From Thiohalocapsa halophila (GTDB lineage Bacteria > Pseudomonadota > Gammaproteobacteria > Chromatiales > Chromatiaceae), in NCBI RefSeq assembly GCF_016583825.1, contig NZ_NRRV01000005.1, forward strand, positions 62,001-126,000: DNA of 64,000 nt, read 5' to 3'. The position numbers were made by a program, and so were the translations under genes. A model generated the notes under the pieces. The model was not told the origin of the DNA. It saw only the letters and a list, made by a program, of their open reading frames with translations, and ran no database searches. Below, piece by piece: positions 17,102 through 27,563 of this stretch (position 1 is the first letter of the stretch; every line of letters begins with the position of its first letter).

Positions 17102-18724
17102 TCACCCGGCCTTGGCCAGCCGCCGCTCTTCCATGACTGCCGTCGGCTGGGAGGGCAGCGGGTGCAGCAGTAGCGAGCGCCCGGTCATCCCCTCGGGCAC
17201 CGGGAGCCCCATCAGGGTCAGCACCGATGGCGCCACATCCGCCAGTGTACCGCTCGGCGCCAGCAGCCAGCGCTGCTGGTCGACCACCAGCAAGGGCACC
17301 GGATGCGTGGTGTGCTGGGTGTGCGGCTCGTCGGTCTCGGGGTCCGTCATCATGTCGCAATTGCCGTGGTCGGCGGTGAGCAGCACCGCATAACCGCCGG
17401 CCACGGCAGCGTCGAGCACCCGCCCGACCTGGGTGTCCACCGCTTCCATGGCGCGCACGGCGGCGGTCATGTCGCCGGTGTGGCCCACCATGTCGCCATT
17501 GGCGAAGTTGACCACGACAAAGCCATAGTCACCGCCGGCGATGGCCTCGACCACGGTGTCCGCCACCTGTGGTGCGCTCATCTCGGGCTTCATGTCATAG
17601 GTGCGCACCGACGGGGACGGAATCAGCTGGTGCGACTCGCCCGCCGCCGGCGCCTCGATGCCGCCGTTGAAGAAGAAGGTCACATGGGCGTACTTCTCGG
17701 TCTCGGCGCAGTGGAGCTGGCGGATATCGCACTCGCTCAGATAACGGTTCAGGGCCACCGCCGGCACCTCCGGCGAGAAGGCAAAGGGCAGGCCCAGGGT
17801 CTTGTCGTAGTCCATCATGCAGGTGATGGCCGCTTTCGGCGCGCTGCCGCGGTCAAAGCCGTCGAAGTCCGCCAACGCCAGGGCCGCCGCGATCTGCCGC
17901 GGTCTGTCCTTGCGGAAGTTGAAGAGCACCAGCGGATCATCGGGCTCCATGCCGTCGTAGCCGTTGATGACGCTCGGGTGGATGAACTCGTCGGTCTCGC
18001 CGGCAGCATAGGCGGCATTGATGGCGCTTCGGGCATCGGCGGCACCGCGGCCTTTGCCGAGCACGATGGCGCGCCAAGCGCGCTCGGTGCGCTCCCAGCG
18101 GCGGTCGCGGTCCATGGCGTAGTAGCGCCCGCTGACGGTGGCGAAGCCGCCGCGCGCGCTCGCCAGCGCCTGCTCCAGCTCGCCCAGCTCGTTGAGGGCG
18201 GATTTGGGCGGCGTGTCGCGGCCGTCGGTGATCATATGCAGCAGGGGCTTCGCGCCGCGGCGCCGGCACAGCTCGATGAGGGCCATGAGATGGCGCACAT
18301 GGGAGTGGACGCCCCCCTCGGACACCAGCCCGAGCAGGTGCAGCGGCCGGCGCGCGGCCTTGGCGGCATCGGCGGCCGCGATGAGCGCGGCGTTGTCGAA
18401 GAAGCGCTCGTCGGCGATGGCGTCGTCGATGAGCACCAGATCCTGGCGCACGGTACAGCCGCTGCCCAGGGTCATGTGGCCCACCTCGGAGTTGCCCATC
18501 TGCCCGTCCGGCAGACCCACGCCGCCGCCGGAGGCGTTGAGCATGGTGAAGGGGTAGCGATAGAAGTATTCGTCCAAGCGCGGCGTCTGCGCCTGGGCCA
18601 CGGCATTGTTGAGCTTGCTGGGATTGACGCCGACGCCGTCCAGGATCACCAGCACCACGGGCTTGGCCGGCGCCTCGGCCGGCTCCGAGCCTGCGGTCGT
18701 CGGCGTTGTATCGGACTGGCTCAT
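17102..18724 (-). CDS. gpmI: 2,3-bisphosphoglycerate-independent phosphoglycerate mutase
   Basis: 540 residues from an ATG with GGAGA 6-7 bases upstream; an extension to 18802 is rejected. GpmI interconverts 3- and 2-phosphoglycerate using two Mn ions. Visible: VVLVILDGVG at the N-terminus (first metal Asp), the phospho-Ser motif MGNSEVGH, HMITDGRDTPP, and the metal-binding LTADHGNCDMM near the C-terminus. The length is slightly above the usual ~510. Confidence 0.96.
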   Translation of the reverse strand: MSQSDTTPTTAGSEPAEAPAKPVVLVILDGVGVNPSKLNNAVAQAQTPRLDEYFYRYPFTMLNASGGGVGLPDGQMGNSEVGHMTLGSGCTVRQDLVLIDDAIADERFFDNAALIAAADAAKAARRPLHLLGLVSEGGVHSHVRHLMALIELCRRRGAKPLLHMITDGRDTPPKSALNELGELEQALASARGGFATVSGRYYAMDRDRRWERTERAWRAIVLGKGRGAADARSAINAAYAAGETDEFIHPSVINGYDGMEPDDPLVLFNFRKDRPRQIAAALALADFDGFDRGSAPKAAITCMMDYDKTLGLPFAFSPEVPAVALNRYLSECDIRQLHCAETEKYAHVTFFFNGGIEAPAAGESHQLIPSPSVRTYDMKPEMSAPQVADTVVEAIAGGDYGFVVVNFANGDMVGHTGDMTAAVRAMEAVDTQVGRVLDAAVAGGYAVLLTADHGNCDMMTDPETDEPHTQHTTHPVPLLVVDQQRWLLAPSGTLADVAPSVLTLMGLPVPEGMTGRSLLLHPLPSQPTAVMEERRLAKAG

Positions 18725-18893
18725 GGGATTCTCCGCTGAAGATTGCGGTTGCCGAAAGTGTCCAACTGATAAGCGCAAGATTCGTGCCGCCACTTTCGTC
18801 ACGCGCCGCTCTCAACAAAGACGCTGCTGGCCCCGCAATGCACCCGTAGCACCGGGGCGTGCACTGCACCCTATCGGTGCGTCATGCGCGATG

Positions 18894-18941
18894 CTTGGGC
18901 AAGGACTGGGGCAAGAGCTGGGGCGAAAGCTGGGGCGAAAA
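18894..18941. repeat. Four 12-bp tandem units (ctggggcgaaag-like) upstream of gpmI
   Basis: Four consecutive 12-bp units (cttgggcaagga, ctggggcaagag, ctggggcgaaag, ctggggcgaaaa) lie in the 438-bp gene-free stretch between gpmI and pdxJ. The rest of that stretch holds a short duplicated gtcgccggcggg near 19083. I see no RNA gene or credible ORF there. It must contain the gpmI promoter, which I cannot place. Confidence 0.75.
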
Positions 18942-19162
18942 CAACGCTGGCCGCGGCTCACCGGCCGCCGGCGATGTCTGCTTGGCGAAACAGCATAGCC
19001 AGGCGGCGCAGAAACGCAGCCTGTGGCTTTCCTCCATGGGGGTAGCGCAAACCGCTGTGCTGTACCGAGGCTCGATGCCAGGAGTCGCCGGCGGGGAGTC
19101 GCCGGCGGGGATCGCGGCGGCATGCGGGCGCTGCCGCGCCGTAGCCGCGCGCGGATGCGCGC

Positions 19163-19921
19163 TCAGGCGCGGGTCGCCGCCGCCCGCAGCATGACGGCCT
19201 TCATGTCCGCGACGGCGGCGGCGAGGCCCGAGAAGACCGCCCGGGCGATGATGGCGTGGCCGATGTTGAGCTCACGCACACCGGAAAGCGCCGCGATGGC
19301 CGCGGTGTTGTGATAATCCAGCCCGTGTCCGGCATTCACCTGCAGGCCGAGGCTCAGGCCGTGCTCCACGGCACCGGCGATGCGCGCGAGCTCGCCGGCG
19401 CGGGCCGTCGGCGTCTCGGCGTCGGCATAGCGCCCGGTGTGGATCTCCACCACGGGTGCGCCCACCTCGGCCGCGGCGTCGAGCTGCGTCGGATCCGGGT
19501 CGATGAACAGCGACACGCGCACGCCCGCCTCCGCGAGCATGGCGCAGAAATCGCTCAGCTCGCTGCGGTGGTCGGCGACGTCGAGTCCGCCCTCGGTGGT
19601 GAGCTCGGCCCGGCGCTCCGGCACCAGGCAGCACTCTGCCGGGCGCAGCCGGCTCGCAACACGGCCCATTTCCGCGGTCGCGGCCATTTCCAGGTTCATG
19701 CGCGAGTGCAGGATGTCCCGCAGCAGCTCCACATCCCGGTCCTGGATGTGGCGGCGGTCTTCGCGCAGGTGCAGGGTGATGGCGTCCGCCCCCGCCTGCT
19801 CGGCCACCAGGGCGGCCTGGATCGGCTCCGGGTAGCGGGTGCCGCGGGCCTCGCGCAGCGTCGCCACATGGTCGATGTTGACGCCGAGCAGGATGGGTGC
19901 GCCGTCGTCGGATGCGGACAT
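19163..19921 (-). CDS. pdxJ: Pyridoxine 5'-phosphate synthase
   Basis: 252 residues. PdxJ condenses 3-amino-1-hydroxyacetone phosphate with deoxyxylulose 5-phosphate to give PNP. Motifs: [17 protein letters not shown] at the start, [26 protein letters not shown] and the C-terminal [16 protein letters not shown]. Last gene of the lepA-lepB-rnc-era-recO-pdxJ string, 90 bases after recO. Confidence 0.96.
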   Translation of the reverse strand: MSASDDGAPILLGVNIDHVATLREARGTRYPEPIQAALVAEQAGADAITLHLREDRRHIQDRDVELLRDILHSRMNLEMAATAEMGRVASRLRPAECCLVPERRAELTTEGGLDVADHRSELSDFCAMLAEAGVRVSLFIDPDPTQLDAAAEVGAPVVEIHTGRYADAETPTARAGELARIAGAVEHGLSLGLQVNAGHGLDYHNTAAIAALSGVRELNIGHAIIARAVFSGLAAAVADMKAVMLRAAATRA

Positions 19922-20011
19922 GATTCGTCGGCTCCTTGCATTGGGTGTTGGTTGTCAGCCCGGCTGGCAGCCCGGATGTCGGGCGACCGGGGCGCGGGCA
20001 GCCGCACGCGC

Positions 20012-20734
20012 TCAGGCGCGCCGGCGGCGCGCGGTGAACAGGGCGCGGCTGCGCAGCGGCTTCTCGCCCAGGTGCGGCGCCAAGAGCCGACGCAACAGGT
20101 CCCGGGCCTCGCGAGCGCCGGCGCCAACCAGGGAATGCCCGTGGTGCAGCGCCAGCAGGGTCGCGCCGCTGACGGCGCTCGGGTCGTCTGCTCGGGCCGC
20201 CCGCACGGGGCCGCGCTCAGGCTCGCAAACATAGCGCAGTTGCGGCTGCACCGCGGCGCCGCTGTCGGCGTCGCGATCCAGCGGAGGCCGATAGCCCAGC
20301 TGCTCCAGCAGGCTGAGCTCGAAGCGCCGCAGCGGCGTGTCGGCGCCGTCGGGGCCCGCCAGCTCCGCCAGGGCGCGTTGGTAGGCACCGAACAGCACTT
20401 CGTCGGCCTCATCCCGACCCAGGAGCCGCAGCAGCAGCTCGTTGACATAGAAGCCACAATAGATCGCCTCACCCGCCAGCGCCGCGGCACGGTCGGCGGG
20501 CTCGGCATGGGTGAGGGTGCAGACCTCGCCCCGCCCGCGCCAGGCGATGAGCAGCGGTGTGAAGGGCTGCAGCAGCGCCGCCTGGCTGCCGCCGGCCCGG
20601 CGCCCGCGGCGAGCGCCCTTGGCCACCAGCGGCAGCCGGCCCCGGGCCGCCGTGAAGACCTCCAGCAGCAGGCTGGTGTCGCCGTAGTCCCGACGATGCA
20701 GCACATAGGCCGCTTGCAGCTGATCGCGACTCAT
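20012..20734 (-). CDS. recO: DNA repair protein RecO
   Basis: 240 residues. N-terminal OB fold (YVLHRRDYGDTSLLLEVFT, followed by LVAKGARRGR) and a helical C-terminal domain with FYVNELLLRLLGRDEADEVLF. RecO loads RecA with RecR on SSB-coated DNA. The Cys zinc-finger seen in some RecO proteins is absent, as is usual in proteobacteria. It lies between era and pdxJ, as commonly found in gammaproteobacteria. Confidence 0.92.
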   Translation of the reverse strand: MSRDQLQAAYVLHRRDYGDTSLLLEVFTAARGRLPLVAKGARRGRRAGGSQAALLQPFTPLLIAWRGRGEVCTLTHAEPADRAAALAGEAIYCGFYVNELLLRLLGRDEADEVLFGAYQRALAELAGPDGADTPLRRFELSLLEQLGYRPPLDRDADSGAAVQPQLRYVCEPERGPVRAARADDPSAVSGATLLALHHGHSLVGAGAREARDLLRRLLAPHLGEKPLRSRALFTARRRRA

Positions 20735-20797
20735 CGCAGGACGGGCTCGGATCGACGCATCGGGCTCATCGGCCAGCGCTCGGCGCCCGCGAGCGCG

Positions 20798-21685
20798 CTA
20801 GTCGCCGTAACCCAGGCTCACCAGCGCCGCGTCGTCGCTGCTCCAGCTCGCCTTGACCTTGACCCAGACCTCCAGGTGCACCGGGCAGGCGAACATCTGT
20901 TGCATCTGCCGGCGCGCCTGTGTGGCCGTCGCCTTGAGCGCGTCGCCGCCGCGGCCGATGATGATTGCCTTCTGTCCCTCGCGCTCCACCCAGACGATGG
21001 CATGGATCAGGTAGCGCCCGTCGTGCTCTTCGAAGCGCTCGATCTCGACGGTGACCGCATAGGGCAGCTCCTGGGCATAGCGGCGGGTCAGCTGCTCGCG
21101 CAGGAGCTCGGCAGCGAAGAAGCGCTCGGAGCGGTCGGTGAGCTGGTCGTCCGGGAACAGCCGCGGCCCTGACGGCAGCCGCGCGAGGATACGGTCCTCC
21201 AGCAGCGTGACTTGATCACCGGTGCGGGCCGACAGGGGCACGATCTCGATGAAGTCATGGCGCTCGCCGAGCTGTTGCAGGTAGGGCAGCAGCGCCGACT
21301 TGTCCTTCACCCGGTCGACCTTGTTCACTGCGACCAGCACCGGCGGCCCGGCGGCGGCCGCGGCTTCCAGTGCCAGCGCGTCCTCATCGGTGAAGCGCAG
21401 CGCCTCCACCACGAGCAGAATGACATCCACGTCGGCGAGCGCCGCCCGCGCCGTGCGGTTCAGCAGGCGGTTCAGCGCGCTGCCGCCGCGCTGGTGCATC
21501 CCCGGCGTGTCCACGTACAGGATCTGGCCGTCGTCGCGGCTCTTCACGCCCAGCAGGGCGTGCCGGGTGGTCTGGGCCTTGTGCGAGGTGATGGCGAGCT
21601 TCTGCCCCAGCAGACGATTGAGCAGCGTCGACTTGCCGACATTGGGCCGGCCGAGAATGGCGACGGTGCCGCAGCGGTCAGTCAT
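20798..21685 (-). CDS. era: GTPase Era
   Basis: 295 residues from the ATG giving MTDRCGTVAILGRPNVGKST; upstream codons belong to rnc in another frame. G1 GRPNVGKS, G2 region TSHKAQTTR, G3 DTPG, G4 NKVD and G5 SAR are all present. The C-terminal KH domain carries KAIIIGRGGDALK. Era binds 16S rRNA in 30S assembly. It overlaps the rnc 3' end by 8 bases. Confidence 0.96.
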   Translation of the reverse strand: MTDRCGTVAILGRPNVGKSTLLNRLLGQKLAITSHKAQTTRHALLGVKSRDDGQILYVDTPGMHQRGGSALNRLLNRTARAALADVDVILLVVEALRFTDEDALALEAAAAAGPPVLVAVNKVDRVKDKSALLPYLQQLGERHDFIEIVPLSARTGDQVTLLEDRILARLPSGPRLFPDDQLTDRSERFFAAELLREQLTRRYAQELPYAVTVEIERFEEHDGRYLIHAIVWVEREGQKAIIIGRGGDALKATATQARRQMQQMFACPVHLEVWVKVKASWSSDDAALVSLGYGD

Positions 21686-22370
21686 GGCTGCCTGCCTGCA
21701 GCTCGGCGAGCATCCGGCCTGCGGCGTCCTGCTCGGCGCGCCGGCGGCTGCTGCCCAGCCCCCGGCTCTCGGCGCCGGTGTCCGCCAGGCGGCAGGTGAC
21801 CGCGAACTGCTGATCGTGGGCCGCACCGGAGACGTCGACGACGCTGTACTCGGGCACCGGACGCCGCCGGCCCTGGAGCCATTCCTGGAGGCGCGTCTTG
21901 GGGTCCTTGACGGCGTCCTCACCGGCAACCCGGGCCAAGCGCTCGGCGAACAGCCGCAGGACCATGTCGCGCACGCGCTCCAGACCGCAGTCCAGGTAGA
22001 CAGCGCCGATCAGGGCCTCCAGGGCATCGGCGAGAATGGAGTCCCGGGCATGGCCGCCCGTGCGCAGCTCGCCGGGCCCGAGACGCAAATAATCGCCGAG
22101 GCGCAGCTCCCGGGCCACTGCGGCCAGGCTGTCCTTGTTGACCAATGCCGCCCGACGCCGGCTCAGCTCGCCTTCGTCGGCGTCCGGAAAGCGCGACCAC
22201 AGGGCTTCGGCCATCACCAGTCCGAGGGCGGCGTCGCCCAGGAATTCGAGCCGCTCATTGTTGGCCCGCCCGGCGCTGCGATGAGTCAGAGCCAGGGCCA
22301 GCAAATCCGTACGTAGAGGGGTGTCGTCACCGAGCAATGCCCGCACGAGCAGGCTTGGGTTCGCGCTCAT
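21678..22370 (-). CDS. rnc: Ribonuclease III
   Basis: 230 residues. The catalytic signature NERLEFLGDAALGLVMAE is near residue 40, the second acidic motif DALEALIGAVYLD near residue 120, and a double-stranded-RNA binding domain occupies the last ~70 residues. RNase III processes rRNA and structured mRNAs. ATGA overlap with the upstream DUF4845 gene indicates coupled translation. Confidence 0.96.
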   Translation of the reverse strand: MSANPSLLVRALLGDDTPLRTDLLALALTHRSAGRANNERLEFLGDAALGLVMAEALWSRFPDADEGELSRRRAALVNKDSLAAVARELRLGDYLRLGPGELRTGGHARDSILADALEALIGAVYLDCGLERVRDMVLRLFAERLARVAGEDAVKDPKTRLQEWLQGRRRPVPEYSVVDVSGAAHDQQFAVTCRLADTGAESRGLGSSRRRAEQDAAGRMLAELQAGSHD

Positions 22371-22759
22371 GGCGTCTCGAGCAGTACCTCGTGGTCGAAG
22401 GTCATGACGACGTCGACATTGGCGATCAGGTGCTCGCGCACCTGGTAGCTCAGCATCAGATTCAGCCCGTCGTCGACGCGCTCGAGCTTGAAGTCTTTGC
22501 GGCTGATGTTGCCGACGTTGTTGATGTTGAGCTGCATGCCCAGGCTCTGCAGGATGGACCGCGGGCCCTTGGCAATGACCTCGGGCTTCTCCGGCATCCG
22601 GTCCATGATGGAGCGCACCTGCCAGTAGCCGGCATAGGCGGGCACCATGGCAATGGCGACCCGCACGAAGAACACCACCAGAACGATGACGATCAGCACC
22701 GCGCCCAAGCCCATGCCGCGTTGGCGATACGGCGCAGGATGCGCACGGGCCCGGATCAT
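22367..22759 (-). CDS. DUF4845 single-pass membrane protein
   Basis: 130 residues from the ATG at 22759, which has GGAG 9 bases upstream; an in-frame GTG at 22777 is the alternative. One N-terminal transmembrane segment (GLGAVLIVIVLVVFFVRVAI) is followed by a ~90-residue extracytoplasmic-type domain. DUF4845 proteins commonly sit between lepB and rnc in gammaproteobacteria, exactly as here, but their function is not established. Confidence 0.85.
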   Translation of the reverse strand: MIRARAHPAPYRQRGMGLGAVLIVIVLVVFFVRVAIAMVPAYAGYWQVRSIMDRMPEKPEVIAKGPRSILQSLGMQLNINNVGNISRKDFKLERVDDGLNLMLSYQVREHLIANVDVVMTFDHEVLLETP

Positions 22760-22783
22760 AGCGACGCGCTCCGGCACCGGCGC

Positions 22784-23671
22784 TCAATGGATGACATCGC
22801 CGAGGCGGTCGAAGGCCACCGGGAAGCCATCGCGCCCGCCGTCCCAGTGCATCCAGATGGCAAACGCCTTGCCCACCAGGTTGCCGTCCGGCACGAAGCC
22901 CCAGCAGCGGCTGTCGTTGCTGTTGTCGCGGTTGTCGCCCATGACGAAATAGGCTTCGTCGGGCACCGTCACCGGGCCGTCCGCCAAGACCGTGCAGCCC
23001 GGGGGCAGATCACGGGCGCGCGGATTGATCAGGATCTCGTGCTCCATGCCGTCGATGGCTTCTACTGCACGCAGTGCACCGGTGTGGCCCTGCCCCGAGC
23101 CCTCGCCCACATAGGGCGGCAACGGCACCTGCTCCGCCGGCTCGCCGTTCAGATAAAGCGTCTTGTTGCGATAGTAGACCTGGTCGCCGGGCACCGCGAC
23201 GACGCGCTTGATGTAGTCGATGGACTCGTCCTGCGGGAAGCGGAACACCACCACATCGCCGCGCTCCGGCTCGCCCAGATCCACGAATTTGGTATTGAGC
23301 ACCGGCAAGCGCAGGCCGTAGGCGAACTTGTTCACCAGGATGAAATCACCCACCAGCAGCGTCGGCATCATGGACCCGGATGGGATCCGAAAGGGCTCCA
23401 CCAAGAAGGAGCGCAGCAACAGCACCGCCAGGATCACCGGAAAGAAGGAGCGGGCGTACTCAACGATCACAGGCTCGCGATAGCGCCGCCGGGCAGCCTC
23501 GGCTTGCCCGGCCGGAGCACCCATCCCGCCCGCGGCCTCGGTACCGCCGCCGGCGGCCTGCTCGGCCGCAAGACGCCGGCGACGGGGGGCGAATGCCAGC
23601 GCGTCCACCAGCCAGATGCCGCCGGTGAGCGCCGTCGCGGCGACGAGAAAGGTCGGGAAGTCGAAGCTCAT
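22784..23671 (-). CDS. lepB: Signal peptidase I
   Basis: 295 residues. Two N-terminal transmembrane segments flank a basic cytoplasmic loop. The catalytic Ser is in PSGSMMPTL, the catalytic Lys in DYIKRVVAVPGD, and the box E motif GDNRDNSNDSRCWG lies near the C-terminus. It cleaves signal peptides at the periplasmic face. Located between lepA and the DUF4845 gene. Confidence 0.96.
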   Translation of the reverse strand: MSFDFPTFLVAATALTGGIWLVDALAFAPRRRRLAAEQAAGGGTEAAGGMGAPAGQAEAARRRYREPVIVEYARSFFPVILAVLLLRSFLVEPFRIPSGSMMPTLLVGDFILVNKFAYGLRLPVLNTKFVDLGEPERGDVVVFRFPQDESIDYIKRVVAVPGDQVYYRNKTLYLNGEPAEQVPLPPYVGEGSGQGHTGALRAVEAIDGMEHEILINPRARDLPPGCTVLADGPVTVPDEAYFVMGDNRDNSNDSRCWGFVPDGNLVGKAFAIWMHWDGGRDGFPVAFDRLGDVIH

Positions 23672-23877
23672 GCTGTTTCGGCGGATCGCTGTGGACGGGA
23701 CGAGTGCTGAGATGACGCAGGGCGCTGCCGGGCACCGGTCGCTGCCGCGCGGGGCAGCGCGGGCGCGCTGCCCGCTGGCGCCTCACGCCATGGGCGCAGA
23801 GGGCTGTGCGGCCGCGCAGTGCCTGCGGGCGCTAGCGCGACGCAGGCTCGCGCCGACTCATCGGCTCGCAAAAACCC

Positions 23878-25683
23878 CTAATTATCCTTCCCGGCTTGCA
23901 AGACGGCAAGAAATGCTTCCTGCGGGATCTCGATCCGACCCACCTGCTTCATGCGCTTCTTGCCCGCCTTCTGCTTCTCCAGCAGCTTGCGCTTGCGGGT
24001 GACATCGCCGCCATAGCACTTAGCGGTGACGTTCTTGCGCAGCGCCTTGACGCTGCTGCGGGCGATGATCTTGCTGCCGATGGCCGCCTGGATGGCCACC
24101 TCGTACATCTGCCGCGGGATCAGCTCCTTCATGCGCTCGGTGAGCTCGCGACCGCGGAACTGGGCATTGTTGCGGTGGACGATCAGCGACAGGGCATCCA
24201 CGCGCTCGCCGTTGATCAGGATGTCGAGCTTCACGAGATCTGCCGCCTGGAAACGCTTGAGCTCGTACTCGAAGGAGGCATAGCCCCGGCTCACGGACTT
24301 GAGGCGGTCGAAGAAGTCCAGCACCACTTCGTTCAGCGGCAGCTCGAAGGCGGCCTGCACCTGCCCGCCCAGGTACTGGAGCTGCTTCTGCACACCGCGC
24401 TTTTCGATGCACAGGCTCATGACGCCGCCGAGCAGCGCCTGGGGCACCAGGATGTGGGCCTCGATGATGGGCTCGCGGATCTCGGCGATGGCACCGACCT
24501 CCGGCAGGTTCGCCGGATTGTCGACGCTGAGGATCTCGCCGTCCTGCTTGACCACCTCATAGACCACCGTGGGTGCGGTGGTGATCAGCTCCAGGTCATA
24601 CTCGCGCTCCAGGCGCTCTTGCAGGATCTCCATGTGCAGCATGCCGAGAAAGCCGCAGCGGAAGCCGAAGCCGAGCGCCTGGGAGGTCTCGGGCTCGTAG
24701 AACAGCGACGAGTCGTTCAGGCGGATCTTGCCGAGCGCATCGCGCAGGTCCTCGTAGTCGTCCGAAGACACCGGGTACAGCCCGGCGAAGACCCGCGGCT
24801 GGATCTGGCGGAAGCCGGGCACGCGCCCCGCCGCCGGTCGCTCGGCACTGGTGATGGTGTCGCCCACGGGCGCACCGTCGATGTCCTTGATGCCGGCGAT
24901 GAGAAAGCCGACCTCGCCGACGCCCAGGGTCGGGCGCTCGGTCTTCTTGGGCGTGAACACGCCCACCCGGTCCACCTGATGCACCCGCTGCGTGGACATG
25001 ACCTGGATGCGGTCTTTCTTGCCGAGGGTGCCGTTGACCACCCGGATCAGGGACACGACGCCGACATAGGGATCGAACCAGGAGTCGACGATGAGCGCCT
25101 GCAGCGGCGCATCGGCATCCCCGGCCGGCGGCGGCACATGCTTGACCAGCATCTCCAGCAGCTCCGGGATGCCCTGCCCCGTCTTGGCGCTCACCCGCAG
25201 GGCGTCGGTGGCCTCCAGGCCGATGATCTCTTCGATCTCGTTGATCACCCGCTCCGGCTCCGCCGAGGGCAGATCGATCTTGTTCAGCACCGGCAGCACC
25301 TCGAGCCCCAGGTCGATGGCCGTGTAGCAGTTGGCAACGCTCTGCGCCTCCACGCCCTGGGCCGCATCCACCACCAGCAGCGCCCCTTCGCAGGCCGCCA
25401 GCGAGCGCGAGACCTCGTAGGAGAAATCCACGTGGCCGGGGGTGTCGATGAAGTTCAGCTCATAGAGCTCGCCATCCGCCGCCGGATAGTCCAGGGTGAC
25501 GCTCTGCGCCTTGATGGTGATACCGCGCTCGCGCTCCAGGTCCATTGAGTCCAGCACCTGGTCCGACATCTCGCGGGCCGTGAGGCTGCCACAGTGCTGG
25601 ATGAAGCGATCCGCCAGCGTCGACTTGCCATGGTCGATATGGGCGATGATCGAGAAGTTGCGGATATGTTTCTGGTCCGGCAT
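23878..25683 (-). CDS. lepA: Elongation factor 4 (LepA)
   Basis: 601 residues, the usual size. The GTPase domain opens with [28 protein letters not shown] (G3) and NKIDLP (G4) follow, then EF-G-like domains and the LepA-specific C-terminal domain with [21 protein letters not shown]-4 is a ribosome-associated translational GTPase. The gap of 206 bases to lepB contains no evident gene. Confidence 0.97.
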   Translation of the reverse strand: MPDQKHIRNFSIIAHIDHGKSTLADRFIQHCGSLTAREMSDQVLDSMDLERERGITIKAQSVTLDYPAADGELYELNFIDTPGHVDFSYEVSRSLAACEGALLVVDAAQGVEAQSVANCYTAIDLGLEVLPVLNKIDLPSAEPERVINEIEEIIGLEATDALRVSAKTGQGIPELLEMLVKHVPPPAGDADAPLQALIVDSWFDPYVGVVSLIRVVNGTLGKKDRIQVMSTQRVHQVDRVGVFTPKKTERPTLGVGEVGFLIAGIKDIDGAPVGDTITSAERPAAGRVPGFRQIQPRVFAGLYPVSSDDYEDLRDALGKIRLNDSSLFYEPETSQALGFGFRCGFLGMLHMEILQERLEREYDLELITTAPTVVYEVVKQDGEILSVDNPANLPEVGAIAEIREPIIEAHILVPQALLGGVMSLCIEKRGVQKQLQYLGGQVQAAFELPLNEVVLDFFDRLKSVSRGYASFEYELKRFQAADLVKLDILINGERVDALSLIVHRNNAQFRGRELTERMKELIPRQMYEVAIQAAIGSKIIARSSVKALRKNVTAKCYGGDVTRKRKLLEKQKAGKKRMKQVGRIEIPQEAFLAVLQAGKDN

Positions 25684-25733
25684 GGGTTGGATTCGGTCCT
25701 GGTTGGCGCGGCGCCCGAGGGCCGCTCGGCGAT

Positions 25734-25789
25734 GGGTGCTGCTGGGCGGATGCTGCTGGGCGGAGGGTGCTGGGCGGATGGTGCTGGGC
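25734..25789. repeat. Four 14-bp tandem units (ggatgctgctgggc) between mucD and lepA
   Basis: Four contiguous imperfect 14-bp units (gggtgctgctgggc, ggatgctgctgggc, ggagggtgctgggc, ggatggtgctgggc) fill most of the 113-bp space between the protease stop and the lepA start. Confidence 0.8.
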
Positions 25790-25796
25790 GCCCGCG

Positions 25797-27236
25797 TCAG
25801 TCCGCGGGGATGCGGATGGGATAGAACATGCGACCATCCCCGCGCTGCACCAGTACGGCGACGGCATTCCCCGGCTTGACGGCGTCCAGGAGCTCGCGAA
25901 AGCGGCGGGTGTCCGGCACCGGCTCGCCGTCGAAGCTGATGATGACGTCGCCGGCCCGGATGCCGCCTCGCTGTGCCGGGCCGCTCTCGACGCTCTCGAC
26001 AATGACGCCCCGGTCTCCGAGGCCCATGCGCTCGCGCTCGTCCGCGCTCAGGTCCGCCACCACCAGCCCCAACCGGTCCGCCGCCGCCTGCTCCACCTGC
26101 CCGGAGACGACGGTGAAGGCATCTTCCTCCGGCAGCTCCGAGAGCAGCACCGGCAGCTCCAGGGTTTCGCCGTCGCGCAGCACCGTCAGCACGGCCTCGG
26201 TGCCGACCTTGGCGGCGCCCACCATGGGCGGCAGGTTGCTGGAAGTGGCGACCTGCTTGCCGTTGAAGGCGAGCACGATGTCGCCGGCGCGCAGGCCGGC
26301 GGCCGCGGCGGGGCTGTCCGGCAGCACCTGCGCCACCAGCGCACCACTGGGATGGCGCATGCCGAAGGTCTCAGCGAGCTCGCGGGTGACGTCCTGAATC
26401 AGAATACCGAGCCAGCCGCGGCTGACGCGGCCCTTGTCCTTGAGCTGCGCCACCACGTCCATGGCCACATCGATGGGAATGGCGAAAGACAGCCCCATGA
26501 AGCCGCCCGTGCGGCTGTAGATCTGCGAGTTGACCCCCACCACTTTGCCGTCGAGGTCAAACAGGGGCCCGCCGGAGTTGCCCGGGTTGATGGCCACGTC
26601 GGTCTGGATGAAGGGCACATAGTCCTCGGTGGGCAGGGAGCGGCCCTTGGCACTCACGATGCCGGCGGTGGCCGAATGCTCGAAGCCGAAGGGCGAGCCG
26701 ATGGCCAGCACCCACTCCCCCACCTTCAGGTCCGACGCCGAGCCGATCTCCACCGCGGGCAAATCGGTGCCGTCCACCTTGAGCAGCGCCATATCGCTGC
26801 GCTCGTCGGCGCCGATCACCTTGCCGATGAGCTCGCGCCGATCGCTGGTGCGCACGATGATCTCATCGGCGGCCTCGATGACATGAGCATTGGTCAGCAC
26901 ATAGCCGTCCGGCGACAGGATGAAGCCCGAGCCCAGGGAGCGGCCGTTCTCGCCGTCCTCCGGCAGCGGTCCCTCCTCGCCGAAGAAGCGGCGAAAGAAG
27001 TCATAGAGCGGGCTGTCCTCGCCGAGTCCCTCTTCCTTGCCGAAGTCCTGCGGGCCGTAAAGGGCGCTCTGCTTGGTGCTGATGTTCACCACCGCCGGTC
27101 CATAGCGTTCCACCAACACGGTGAAGTCCGGCAAGCCGAAGCGCACCGCCGGCACGCCGGGCTCGTCCGACGCAGCTCCTTGCATGGCGGGCGCGAGCAA
27201 CAACAAACACAGCAGTGAGCGGATCACGATGGACAT
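25797..27236 (-). CDS. mucD: Do/DegP-type periplasmic serine protease (MucD)
   Basis: 479 residues. Signal peptide ([17 protein letters not shown]) and a trypsin-like domain with triad His in LTNAHVIE, Asp in RSDMALLKV and Ser in NPGNSGGP. Two PDZ domains follow (about residues 265-355 and 370-470). It degrades misfolded envelope proteins. It lies downstream of rseC in the sigma-E cluster, as algU-mucABCD in Pseudomonas, but a 327-bp gap separates it from rseC, so its own promoter is likely. Confidence 0.94.
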   Translation of the reverse strand: MSIVIRSLLCLLLLAPAMQGAASDEPGVPAVRFGLPDFTVLVERYGPAVVNISTKQSALYGPQDFGKEEGLGEDSPLYDFFRRFFGEEGPLPEDGENGRSLGSGFILSPDGYVLTNAHVIEAADEIIVRTSDRRELIGKVIGADERSDMALLKVDGTDLPAVEIGSASDLKVGEWVLAIGSPFGFEHSATAGIVSAKGRSLPTEDYVPFIQTDVAINPGNSGGPLFDLDGKVVGVNSQIYSRTGGFMGLSFAIPIDVAMDVVAQLKDKGRVSRGWLGILIQDVTRELAETFGMRHPSGALVAQVLPDSPAAAAGLRAGDIVLAFNGKQVATSSNLPPMVGAAKVGTEAVLTVLRDGETLELPVLLSELPEEDAFTVVSGQVEQAAADRLGLVVADLSADERERMGLGDRGVIVESVESGPAQRGGIRAGDVIISFDGEPVPDTRRFRELLDAVKPGNAVAVLVQRGDGRMFYPIRIPAD

Positions 27237-27440
27237 CGAGGCATCTCTGGCACTCGCTTGAGCTGGCGATGAGGAAGCGACATGACCGCTCGGCGGTCAT
27301 TGCCCGAGCGGACCGACAAAGATAACAGAGCGTAGGGGCGGCGGGACGCCGAGCGCCGCAGTCCGGCCCGGCAGCGGGGTCGAGCGGCGGGCTTGGACAG
27401 CGGACCGAGGATGGCGAGCCGGCACCCCGACCCTGCCTTG

Positions 27441-27499
27441 GGCCAGTGCTCGGTTTGGTGCTCGGCCTGGTGCTCGGCCTGGTGCTCGGCCCGGTATTG
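27441..27499. repeat. 12-bp tandem array (ggcctggtgctc) between rseC and mucD
   Basis: The unit ggcctggtgctc occurs twice exactly and is flanked by degenerate copies (ggccagtgctc, ggtttggtgctc, ggcccggtattg), giving five units. It lies in the 327-bp gene-free stretch between mucD and rseC. I see no other gene, RNA or clear terminator in that stretch. Confidence 0.75.
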
Positions 27500-27563
27500 G
27501 CGCTGGGGCTTGATCAGGCGGGTGCTGATGCCCCGAATGCCGGCCCCGCGACCGGCTGGCGGC

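Noticed and set aside
21678-22787. Long frame joining DUF4845 region and RNase III as one protein
   Set aside because: RNase III begins at the ATG at 22370, overlapping the DUF4845 stop as ATGA; the upstream part of this frame is a shadow of the DUF4845 gene.
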